Below are positions 19,752 through 26,399 of a stretch of DNA of 64,000 nucleotides, in pieces. The DNA comes from Streptomyces sp. 549. GTDB lineage: Bacteria > Actinomycetota > Actinomycetes > Streptomycetales > Streptomycetaceae. The first letter of the stretch is position 1; each line of letters begins with the position of its first letter. Below the pieces are notes generated by a model. The model did not search any database, was not told the origin of the DNA, and saw only the letters and a program-made list of their open reading frames with translations. The stretch is taken from contig NZ_JASKMT010000009.1 in assembly GCF_030124175.1 (NCBI RefSeq), positions 62,001-126,000 of the forward strand. The letters are read 5' to 3'. Made by a program: the position numbers and the translations under genes.

Positions 19752-21955
19752 AGGCCGACGCGGGGTTGGATGTCGGCGAAACGGCGCTCACCGATGCCGC
19801 GGACCTCCCGCAGTTGCTCGACGGAGGCGAAGCCGCCGTTGCGGGTGCGGAAGTCGACGATCTGCTGGGCGAGTACCGGCCCGATGCCCGGCAGCGTCTG
19901 CAGTTCCTCCACCGACGCGGAGTTCAGCGCGATCGGCGCGGCGGCCCCGGGCGAGGTACCTGACGCCGCGGCTCCCGGCACCGGCGCAACCGGCGGCGGT
20001 GCTCCGGCTGCTCCCGGTCCTGCCGCGGCTTCCTGCGGCGCGCCGACGACGATCTGCTCGCCGTCGACCAGGAGCCGGGCCCGGTTCAGGCCGTCGGTGT
20101 CCGTGCCGGGAGCGGCCCCGCCCGCAGCGTCGAGGGCGTCACCGACCCGGGCCCCGGGCGGCAGGCGGAACACGCCCGGTTTCCGCACCTTGCCCGCGAC
20201 GTCCACCACCAGCCGCCGGGCCGGATCGCCGGTGACCGGAGGCGGGCCGGACGACGGCTGGGGCCCTGCGCCAGCCGCAGCCGGGCCCGGCGGGACGTCC
20301 CGGTCCGCGACCGGCGGCAGCGGGCCGGGGGCAGGCTGCGGCACGCCGACGGTGTCGGGCGCCGCCACCGGTTGCGGGCGGCTCTGCCACAGGTGGTGCA
20401 CGCCCAGCCCCAGGCCCAGCAGCAGCACCACGGCCAGGACCGCCAGGGTGCGCGGTGCCACCGCACAGCGTGTCTGCACCCACAGCGGCAGCCGTTCCCG
20501 GACGGCGGCCGCCGGACGCCAACCGGCGAGCGTCCCGCCGGCGAAGCCTCCCTCCGGCGGCGCGGGCGGTTCCGGCTCGTGGGCCGGTGCGGTGCCGCCC
20601 CCGAGCCCCGTCGGGGCGCGTGGCGGTGGCGGCGGGGGCTCGCCCCCTTCGGCGCCCCCGTGTCCGGGTGCGAATCCCTCTCGGAGAGTCCGAGGAGCGG
20701 CCTTCGGCGTTTCGGGACGGGACGTGGGGCGGATCAACGCCCGTTCCACCAAGGCCTGCCCGGCATCGGGGCCGGAGGGGGCAAGCCGTCCCCCGGCCGG
20801 GGCAGAGACCCGGGCCGCCGTACCGGAAACGACCGTGGACGCCTCGGCGGGAGAAGGTGTCGCGCCGGTGCCGGTGCCGGTGTCCGTGTCCGTGTCCGTG
20901 TCCGTGTCCGTGTCCGTGTCGACGGTGCCGGGAACGGCGTCGGTCACGCGGCACGCGCGGGCGCCTGAGGTCCGGGGCCGGAACGCCGGACCCGAAGCGG
21001 CGGGCGAGGGCGACGCGGCGGGGCGCGCGGGGCGGGGCCGCCGGGTCGGTGAGGTGCGTCGGCCCGAGCGGACTGCCGCGCGAGTGGCGGCAATGGCCGC
21101 TCGGCGGCTCAGTGTTGGCTGCTCAGCCGGAGACGACACCGCCTCGCCCTCCGCCGGTACCGGCGCCTCAGCGCGTGCGGGACCGGACATGCCAGCAGGT
21201 ACGGCGTCGGGCACCGCAGCAGGTGCGGCGTCGGGCATCACCACAGGTGCCGGATCGGGCATCACCACAGGTGCCGGATCGGGCATCCCCGCAGGTGCGC
21301 CGACCCTGCCTTCGGTGGGTGCGGACGCCGCCCCTCGACTCACGCCGTCGGGCGGCCCTGAGGGCCCGCCCGGGCCTGCGGGTGGCGTGGACGACGGGCT
21401 CAGGCCCGGCCAGTCCAGGGCCAGTTGGCCGTCAGCCTGCGGGCGGCGCCTACGGCCCGGGGCCGTGAGTGAGCCTCCGGGGGTGCCGGCCTCGGGCGTC
21501 TGCCGGGGCAGACCCCGCGGCAGCGGGCGGAGCAGTGCGGCGGCACGGTCTGCCGGGGAGGTCGGGAACCGCGGCGGGTACGGCGGCTTGGCGCGGGTGC
21601 CGCCGCCAGCACCTGCCGCTGCGTCAGCGCCCTTTCCGGCGTGCCCTCCACCGCCGTGGCCGATCCAGCCCGGAGGGAGTGGATCTGGCGGCGTCCCGGT
21701 GAAGGCGGCACCGGCTGCGGCATCGGCGGTGATCGAGACGGCGTCGGACAAAGCAGGGTCGGAGAAAGCAGCGTCGGAGAAGGCGACGTCGGACGAGGCA
21801 GGGCGCACCGTGTCCGCAGCCGTGCGAGCAATGGGCGACGGTCGGTGGGGGCGTTGGAGGCGGTAGGTGCGGGAGGAGCGGCTGCCGGGCGGGTGCGACG
21901 GGTGCGGTGTGCGGGAGGCTGGACCGACGGAGTCCCTGCGTGATCGTGGGGTCAT
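19748..21955 (-). CDS. comEA: ComEA-like helix-hairpin-helix DNA-binding protein with a long repetitive N-terminus
   Basis: Membrane-anchored DNA receptor of the ComEA family. The C-terminus has the two-hairpin DNA-binding unit (NSASVEELQTLPGIGPVLAQ and LREVRGIGERRFADI), preceded by a SLBB domain (RLVVDVAGKVRKPGVF) and a membrane helix near residues 495-515. The first 490 residues are low-complexity and contain tandem repeats (VVMPDPAP units; a DTDT run). Normal family length is about 200-400 aa, so the start may lie further in, although the frame has coding-like codon use throughout. Coupled to comEC by GTGA. Confidence 0.82.
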   Translation of the reverse strand: MTPRSRRDSVGPASRTPHPSHPPGSRSSRTYRLQRPHRPSPIARTAADTVRPASSDVAFSDAAFSDPALSDAVSITADAAAGAAFTGTPPDPLPPGWIGHGGGGHAGKGADAAAGAGGGTRAKPPYPPRFPTSPADRAAALLRPLPRGLPRQTPEAGTPGGSLTAPGRRRRPQADGQLALDWPGLSPSSTPPAGPGGPSGPPDGVSRGAASAPTEGRVGAPAGMPDPAPVVMPDPAPVVMPDAAPAAVPDAVPAGMSGPARAEAPVPAEGEAVSSPAEQPTLSRRAAIAATRAAVRSGRRTSPTRRPRPARPAASPSPAASGPAFRPRTSGARACRVTDAVPGTVDTDTDTDTDTDTDTGTGTGATPSPAEASTVVSGTAARVSAPAGGRLAPSGPDAGQALVERALIRPTSRPETPKAAPRTLREGFAPGHGGAEGGEPPPPPPRAPTGLGGGTAPAHEPEPPAPPEGGFAGGTLAGWRPAAAVRERLPLWVQTRCAVAPRTLAVLAVVLLLGLGLGVHHLWQSRPQPVAAPDTVGVPQPAPGPLPPVADRDVPPGPAAAGAGPQPSSGPPPVTGDPARRLVVDVAGKVRKPGVFRLPPGARVGDALDAAGGAAPGTDTDGLNRARLLVDGEQIVVGAPQEAAAGPGAAGAPPPVAPVPGAAASGTSPGAAAPIALNSASVEELQTLPGIGPVLAQQIVDFRTRNGGFASVEQLREVRGIGERRFADIQPRVGL
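20867..20921. repeat. 6-bp tandem repeats in comEA
   Basis: GCCGGT-type units pass into about seven copies of GTGTCC, coding for the Asp-Thr dipeptide run. This kind of array is prone to slippage in whole codons because the unit is 6 bp. Confidence 0.85.
21197..21292. repeat. Four 24-bp tandem units in comEA
   Basis: Units at 21197, 21221, 21245 and 21269. The last two differ only near the 3' end (ATCACCAC against ATCCCCGC). They encode 8-residue VMPDPAPV-like repeats on the minus strand. Confidence 0.88.
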
Positions 21956-22065
21956 GCCGGGACTCTAGGAAGGTCCCCGCATCCGTGGTGATCTTGGTTC
22001 TTTTCTGTGGACAACAGCCCGCTTGTGGACAACTCGGCCACCCTCACGGGTGATTCGGCAGGTGA

Positions 22066-22911
22066 TCAGCGCGGCGAGACCACAGCACCGAGCAGGCCCG
22101 GGCCGGTGTGCGCGCCGATCACCGCGCCCACCTCGCTGACGTGCAGCTCGGCCAGCCCCGGAACGCGCTCGCGCAAGCGGGCGGCCAGCTGCTCCGCCCG
22201 TTCGGCGGCCGCCAGGTGGTGGACCGCCACGTCCACCGGCGCGCTGCCCGCGCGGTTCACGGCGAGCTCTTCCAGCCGGGCGATGGCCCGCGACGCGGTG
22301 CGCACCTTCTCCAGCATGCCGATGGCCCCGTCGGCCAGTTCGAGCAGCGGCTTCACGGCCAGCGCCGATCCGAGCAGTGCCTGTGCGGCACCGATCCGGC
22401 CGCCTCGGCGGAGGTGGTCGAGCGTGTCCACGTAGAAGAAGGCCGAGGTGTTCTCCGCCCGCTTCTCCGCCGCTGCGACGGCCTCGTCGACGGACCCGCC
22501 CGCCGCGGCGGTTTCGGCGGCCGACAGGGCGCAGAAACCGAGGGCCATCGCCACCATGCCGGTGTCCACCACCCGCACCGGTACCGGGGCCTCGCGTGCG
22601 GCGAGCACCGCCGCGTCGTAGGTGCCGGAGAACTCGGCGGACAGGTGCAGCGAGACGATGCCGTCGGCCCCGGCCCGGGCGACCTCGCGGTACGCGTCGG
22701 CGAAGGTCTCCGGGCTGGGGCGGGAGGTGGTCACCGGGCGGTGCCTGCGCAGGGCGTCGGCGAGGGAGCGCGCCGAGATCTCGGTGCCTTCGGCGAAGGC
22801 CCGGCCGTCGAGCACCACGGTCAGCGGCACCGCCGTGATGCGATGCTCCCGCAGCGCCGCCGGTGGCAGATACGCCGTGGAGTCGGTGACGATCGCGACG
22901 TGACGGGACAT
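22066..22911 (-). CDS. DegV family fatty-acid-binding protein
   Basis: 281-aa fatty-acid-binding protein of the DegV/FakB family; FakB proteins present exogenous fatty acids to FakA kinase, but a FakA partner is not in the window. Visible signatures are VAIVTDSTAYLP at the N-terminus, SRPSPETF with the lipid-head-group serine region, LSAEFSGTYDAA, VDTGMVAMALGF and YVDTLDHLRRGGRIG. The start is ATG 22911, with TAATGT 7 nt upstream and no ribosome-binding site (leaderless). Divergent from the helR unit. Confidence 0.9.
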   Translation of the reverse strand: MSRHVAIVTDSTAYLPPAALREHRITAVPLTVVLDGRAFAEGTEISARSLADALRRHRPVTTSRPSPETFADAYREVARAGADGIVSLHLSAEFSGTYDAAVLAAREAPVPVRVVDTGMVAMALGFCALSAAETAAAGGSVDEAVAAAEKRAENTSAFFYVDTLDHLRRGGRIGAAQALLGSALAVKPLLELADGAIGMLEKVRTASRAIARLEELAVNRAGSAPVDVAVHHLAAAERAEQLAARLRERVPGLAELHVSEVGAVIGAHTGPGLLGAVVSPR

Positions 22912-22994
22912 GTGTCGGACATTACTGCGTTCCGGGCCCGCTCGGCAGTCTGCCCCCGAACTCGATGCTCCCGAAGCCGGAACCCCCGCCAGCA

Positions 22995-23016
22995 CCGACG
23001 GGGATCACCCCGTCGG
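22995..23016. promoter_or_regulatory. Perfect 9-bp palindromic hairpin in the degV-helR intergenic region
   Basis: CCGACGGGG (22995-23003), loop ATCA, CCCCGTCGG (23008-23016). It lies 84 bp upstream of degV and 113 bp before the RAE-like site. A short inverted repeat GGCAAGG (23081-23087) / CCTTGCC (23100-23106) lies between the two. It could be an operator or an RNA hairpin; no T-run follows in either direction. No gene is seen between 22912 and 23210. Confidence 0.4.
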
Positions 23017-23128
23017 AAGGGCCCCGCCCACCGGAACGAAGGCCCTGGGACCTGCGGGCGAGACGAAGGGCAAAACAAGGGGCAAGGGGGCCACCCACTC
23101 CTTGCCACTCTCAAGGTATAGCGCACCC

Positions 23129-23150
23129 GGGGGCTTGCGGCAAGGCCCCC
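23129..23150 (+). promoter_or_regulatory. Rifamycin-associated element (RAE)-like inverted repeat upstream of helR
   Basis: GGGGGCTTGC (23129-23138) and GCAAGGCCCCC (23140-23150) form a nearly perfect dyad around a single G. This equals the RAE core as I remember it (GGGGCTTGC-G-GCAAGGCCCC), a site found upstream of rifamycin-resistance genes in actinobacteria. A -10-like TATAGC (23118-23123) ends just before it, so the dyad would cover the transcription start. The gene behind it encodes a HelR-type helicase, a known RAE-linked class. Confidence 0.8.
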
Positions 23151-23210
23151 TTCATGCCGCAGAATCACTCATCTCACCCCTGTGACCTGCGGAAATAGGA
23201 GATCGACCAC

Positions 23211-23312
23211 ATGCGTGTACTGATGTCCGCCGAGGAGGCGCGCCCCGGCGCCGGACCGGTGGGAGGGGCCGCGCGTCGCGGGATTGTGCCCGGAACGGAG
23301 CCGCCGGTATGA
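23211..23312 (+). CDS. 33-codon ORF translationally coupled to helR
   Basis: ATG at 23211 has AGGAGA 8-9 nt upstream, the only good ribosome-binding site in the leader. The ORF ends in a TGA that overlaps the helR ATG (ATGA, 23309-23312). The peptide starts MRVLMSAEEARPGAGP and is rich in Gly, Pro and Arg, without a recognisable domain. helR itself has no separate strong ribosome-binding site, so its translation probably depends on reading this ORF. It may be a leader peptide or a small functional protein. Confidence 0.6.
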   Translation: MRVLMSAEEARPGAGPVGGAARRGIVPGTEPPV

Positions 23313-25453
23313 ACCCGCTGACGTGCGGGGCGTTCGCCCTGCCCGACCGCCTGTCCGCAAAGGCAGACCCGGCGCTGATCGCCGCCGACGAGCGGCATTT
23401 CGCAGCCGTCGCGGAGAGTCTGGAGCAGACGGTCGCCGAGCTGTCCGACGCCCTCGCACGCCTGCGCAGGGCGCCGGGCGGCGCGGGACGGGCGGCGATG
23501 GACCGCGATGTGGAGATCCACCGGCTGACGGCCCGCCTGCGAGCCCTGCGCCGCTTCGGGCTGGACCTGTGCCTGGGGCGCATGGTTCCCGCGGACGACG
23601 CCGAGCCGGTGTACGTCGGCCGGCTGGGCCTCACCGACGGCACGGGCCGACGGCTGCTGATCGACTGGCGCTCCCCCGCCGCCGAGCCGTTCTTCGCCGC
23701 GACCCACGCCGACCCGAAGGGGCTGGCGAGCCGCCGCAGGTACCGCTGGACCGGCGGCCGGATCACCGACTACTGGGACGAGGTGTTCACCGCGGAGGGG
23801 TTCGAAGGGCATGCCGCGCTCGACGACCAGTCCGCCTTCGTCGCCAGCCTGGGCGGCAGCCGGTCGCCTCGGATGCGGGACGTGCTCGGCACCATCCAGG
23901 CCGACCAGGACGCCGTCATCCGGGCCGGCTCCCGGGGCGCGCTGGTCGTGGACGGCGGGCCGGGCACGGGCAAGACCGTCGTCGCCCTGCACCGCTCCGC
24001 GCACCTGCTCTACTCCGACCCGCGGCTCGGCCACCGCCGGGGCGGCGTGCTGTTCGTCGGTCCGCACCGGCCCTACCTGGACTACGTGGCCGACGTGCTG
24101 CCCAGCCTCGGGGAGGACGGCGTGCGGACCTGCCTGCTGCGCGACCTGGTGGCGGAGGGAGCCGCCGCAGTGCCGGAGGCCGACCCTGACGTCGCCGCGC
24201 TGAAGTCCTCCGCTGACCTGGTGCGGGCGATCGAGAAGGCCGTGGGGCTCTACGAGGAGCCGCCCGCCGAGGGCATGACGGTGTCGACCGACTGGGACGA
24301 CCTGTGGCTGAGTCCCGAGGACTGGGCCGAGGCGTTCGAAGCACCGGATCCGGGGACTCCGCACAACGAGGCGCGGGAGCAGATCTGGGCGGAACTGGTC
24401 GCGATCCTGCGGGACAAGAGCGACGACGTCCCGACCGACCTGCTGGCAAGGTCACTGCGTGAGGACCGGGAGCTGGTCACCGCACTGCACCGCGCGTGGC
24501 CGCTGCTCGACCCGGCGGAGCTTGTCGGGGACCTGTGGTCGGTACCGGCCTACCTGCGGGTGTGCGCCCCCTGGCTCAGCCGCGACGAGGTGCGCAGGCT
24601 GCAGCGCGCGAATCCGCAGGCGTGGACGGTCTCCGACCTGCCGCTGCTGGACGCGGCCCGACAGCGGCTCGGCGACCCGGAGGCGGCACGGCGAGGGCGC
24701 AGGCACAGCGCCGCCGTCGCCGGGGAACGTGCCCGCATGGCCGACGTCATCGACCGCCTGGTCGAGGCCGATCCCGACGGTGAGGGCGCGGTGACCATGC
24801 TGCTCGGCCAGGACCTGCAGGACAGCCTGGCGGCGGGCGCGGCGCCGCCCGACGCCGACCCCGACCTGCTGGCCGGTCCGTTCGCACACGTGGTCGTGGA
24901 CGAGGCTCAGGAACTGACCGACGCGGAGTGGCAGATGCTGCTGACGCGCTGCCCGTCCAGGAGTTTCACCATCGTCGGGGACCGCGCCCAGGCACGGCGC
25001 GGATTCACCGAGTCGTGGACGGAGCGGCTGCGCCGGATCGGGCTGGACCGCGTCGAGTTGGCCCGCCTGAGCATCAACTACCGGACGCCGGAGGAGGTCA
25101 TGGCGGAGGCCGAGCCGGTCATCCGGGCCGCGCTGCCCGACGCCAACGTCCCGGTCTCGGTCCGCAGCAGCGGCGTTCCCGTCGAGCACGGACGCGTCGC
25201 CGACCTGGAGAAGGTGGTCGACGCCTGGCTCGCCGAGCACGCCGACGGCGTCGCCTGCGTGATCGGCGCTCCCTCCTTCCGGGAGACGCCGCGCGTCCGC
25301 TCGCTGACCCCGGAGCTGTCGAAGGGACTCGAGTTCGACCTGGTCGTGCTCGTCGCCCCGGAGCAGTTCGGGCAGGGCGTCGAGGGGGCGGTCGACCGGT
25401 ATGTGGCGATGACCCGGGCGACGGGTCACCTTGCCGTGCTCACCGGGCCCTGA
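23309..25453 (+). CDS. helR: RNA polymerase recycling motor ATPase HelR (HelD family)
   Basis: UvrD/Rep-like superfamily I motor that binds RNA polymerase, dislodges it from DNA or antibiotic, and in HelR-type members protects against rifamycins. 714 aa. An N-terminal coiled coil (about 25-85) inserts into the polymerase secondary channel; LLIDWRSPAAEPFF is a HelD hallmark; Walker A GGPGTGKT lies at about 216-223; motif II-like VDEAQELTDAEWQML, motif III FTIVGDRAQARRGF, and the C-terminal SKGLEFDLVVL and YVAMTRAT (motifs V and VI) follow. The RAE-like site upstream supports HelR rather than plain HelD. Confidence 0.88.
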   Translation: MNPLTCGAFALPDRLSAKADPALIAADERHFAAVAESLEQTVAELSDALARLRRAPGGAGRAAMDRDVEIHRLTARLRALRRFGLDLCLGRMVPADDAEPVYVGRLGLTDGTGRRLLIDWRSPAAEPFFAATHADPKGLASRRRYRWTGGRITDYWDEVFTAEGFEGHAALDDQSAFVASLGGSRSPRMRDVLGTIQADQDAVIRAGSRGALVVDGGPGTGKTVVALHRSAHLLYSDPRLGHRRGGVLFVGPHRPYLDYVADVLPSLGEDGVRTCLLRDLVAEGAAAVPEADPDVAALKSSADLVRAIEKAVGLYEEPPAEGMTVSTDWDDLWLSPEDWAEAFEAPDPGTPHNEAREQIWAELVAILRDKSDDVPTDLLARSLREDRELVTALHRAWPLLDPAELVGDLWSVPAYLRVCAPWLSRDEVRRLQRANPQAWTVSDLPLLDAARQRLGDPEAARRGRRHSAAVAGERARMADVIDRLVEADPDGEGAVTMLLGQDLQDSLAAGAAPPDADPDLLAGPFAHVVVDEAQELTDAEWQMLLTRCPSRSFTIVGDRAQARRGFTESWTERLRRIGLDRVELARLSINYRTPEEVMAEAEPVIRAALPDANVPVSVRSSGVPVEHGRVADLEKVVDAWLAEHADGVACVIGAPSFRETPRVRSLTPELSKGLEFDLVVLVAPEQFGQGVEGAVDRYVAMTRATGHLAVLTGP

Positions 25454-25508
25454 GGCCGGACCAGGACGTGCGGCGCGGTCCGGCGGGCCCGGCGGGCCGC
25501 AGACCGCG

Positions 25509-26288
25509 CTAGGAGGCGGCGCTGCCCGGCTGCTCCCTGCGGACGGACTCCGTGCGGGACGACTCAGCACGGGACGGCTCGGTACGGGACGACTCCGAGC
25601 GGGACGGCTCGGTGTGCGGCTCCGGACGGAACGACTCCTTGCGAAAGCGCGGCAGGCTGCCCTGGGGCCGGTCTCCGGGCACCTCCGGGCGAGGCCGGTC
25701 ACCGGGCACCTCCGAGCGAGGCGCGCTGTCAGGCGTCTGCGGCGGGTCGTCCCAGTGGCGCAGCGCGCCGGACTCGATCTCGATCTGGGAGCGCACCGCG
25801 TCAAGGCCCTCCGCGTCGTACCGGCGCACGCGGTCCTGCGCGGCGAAGCGCAGGGAGTCGGCGGACTCCTTGATGGAGGCCACCCGGCGGCGGGCGTCGG
25901 GCAGCAGTTCGGCCAGACGGGACCGGTCCGGTTCCTGTTCCATCAGCGAGCCCAGCTCGCGGTCCAGGATGCGGGCGTGGTCGTGGAGGCGGTCGAGCAG
26001 CCCCATGGCCTCGCTGAGCGAGGGGTCGTGCGCCGACGCCGCGGTCAGCGCACGGCGGGTTCCGTCGATGGAGGAGCGCAGCTCCAGGCGGGCACGGGCG
26101 GCCTGCCCGATCGGGCCGGGCTGCGCGGACTTCACCCGCAGCGCGGTCTCCTCGACGCCCCTGCGGACCTCGGTGCCGGCCCGATCCACGCCGCGCCCGA
26201 CGGCTCGCACCACCTTCACCACCGCCAGCACGCCGACCACGACCGCGCACAGGAACATCAGGCCGATGAGCGCGCCCACAATCTCCAT
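25509..26288 (-). CDS. Membrane-anchored coiled-coil protein with Ser/Arg/Glu repeats
   Basis: 259-aa protein with one N-terminal membrane helix (IVGALIGLMFLCAVVVGVLAV, quoted in two parts: LIGLMFLCAVVV and VLAVVKVV), a long helical region with coiled-coil character (about residues 30-170) and a disordered C-terminus. The tail holds two VPGDRP repeats and 5-residue SRxES-like units from four 15-bp repeats. AAAGG precedes the ATG and a TACGCT -10 lies at 26326-26331. It is conserved in Streptomyces next to leuS as far as I recall; function unknown. Confidence 0.78.
   Translation of the reverse strand: MEIVGALIGLMFLCAVVVGVLAVVKVVRAVGRGVDRAGTEVRRGVEETALRVKSAQPGPIGQAARARLELRSSIDGTRRALTAASAHDPSLSEAMGLLDRLHDHARILDRELGSLMEQEPDRSRLAELLPDARRRVASIKESADSLRFAAQDRVRRYDAEGLDAVRSQIEIESGALRHWDDPPQTPDSAPRSEVPGDRPRPEVPGDRPQGSLPRFRKESFRPEPHTEPSRSESSRTEPSRAESSRTESVRREQPGSAAS
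25554..25613. repeat. Four 15-bp tandem units in the 3' end of the coiled-coil gene
   Basis: Units at 25554, 25569, 25584 and 25599, alternating GCGGGACGACTC-type and ACGGGACGGCTC-type. They encode the 5-residue Ser-Arg-rich repeats at the protein's C-terminus and stay in frame. Confidence 0.8.
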
Positions 26289-26339
26289 GCCGCGTGCCTT
26301 TCGTCCGTCGGGGTCCGTCGTTCCAGCGTAGACGCAAGC

Positions 26340-26375
26340 GGGGCGGTCCGAGCCCTCCCGGACCCGGACCGCCCC
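26340..26375 (-). terminator. leuS terminator
   Basis: GGGGCGGTCCG (26340-26350) pairs with CGGACCGCCCC (26365-26375), an 11-bp perfect stem with a 14-nt loop, 25 nt past the leuS stop. Confidence 0.75.
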
Positions 26376-26399
26376 CTCAGCGACCCCGTAGGGGTCGGA

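Noticed and set aside
17419..20235. A 938-codon plus-strand open frame opposite comEC
   Set aside because: Composition is Arg/Ser/Thr/Pro-rich antisense of a clear comEC; no start signal or homology.
19260..21866. An 868-codon plus-strand open frame opposite comEA
   Set aside because: It mirrors comEA on the other strand, has no domain, and long stop-free antisense frames are expected in DNA of this G+C content.
22995..23016. Perfect hairpin first read as a terminator of the degV or helR transcript
   Set aside because: It lies upstream of both genes and lacks a T-run, so it is reported as a possible operator or structural element instead.
23309..25453. helR as a generic UvrD DNA-repair helicase
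   Set aside because: It has the HelD-specific IDWRSPAAEPFF motif, an N-terminal coiled coil and an RAE-like site, which fit RNA polymerase binding better.
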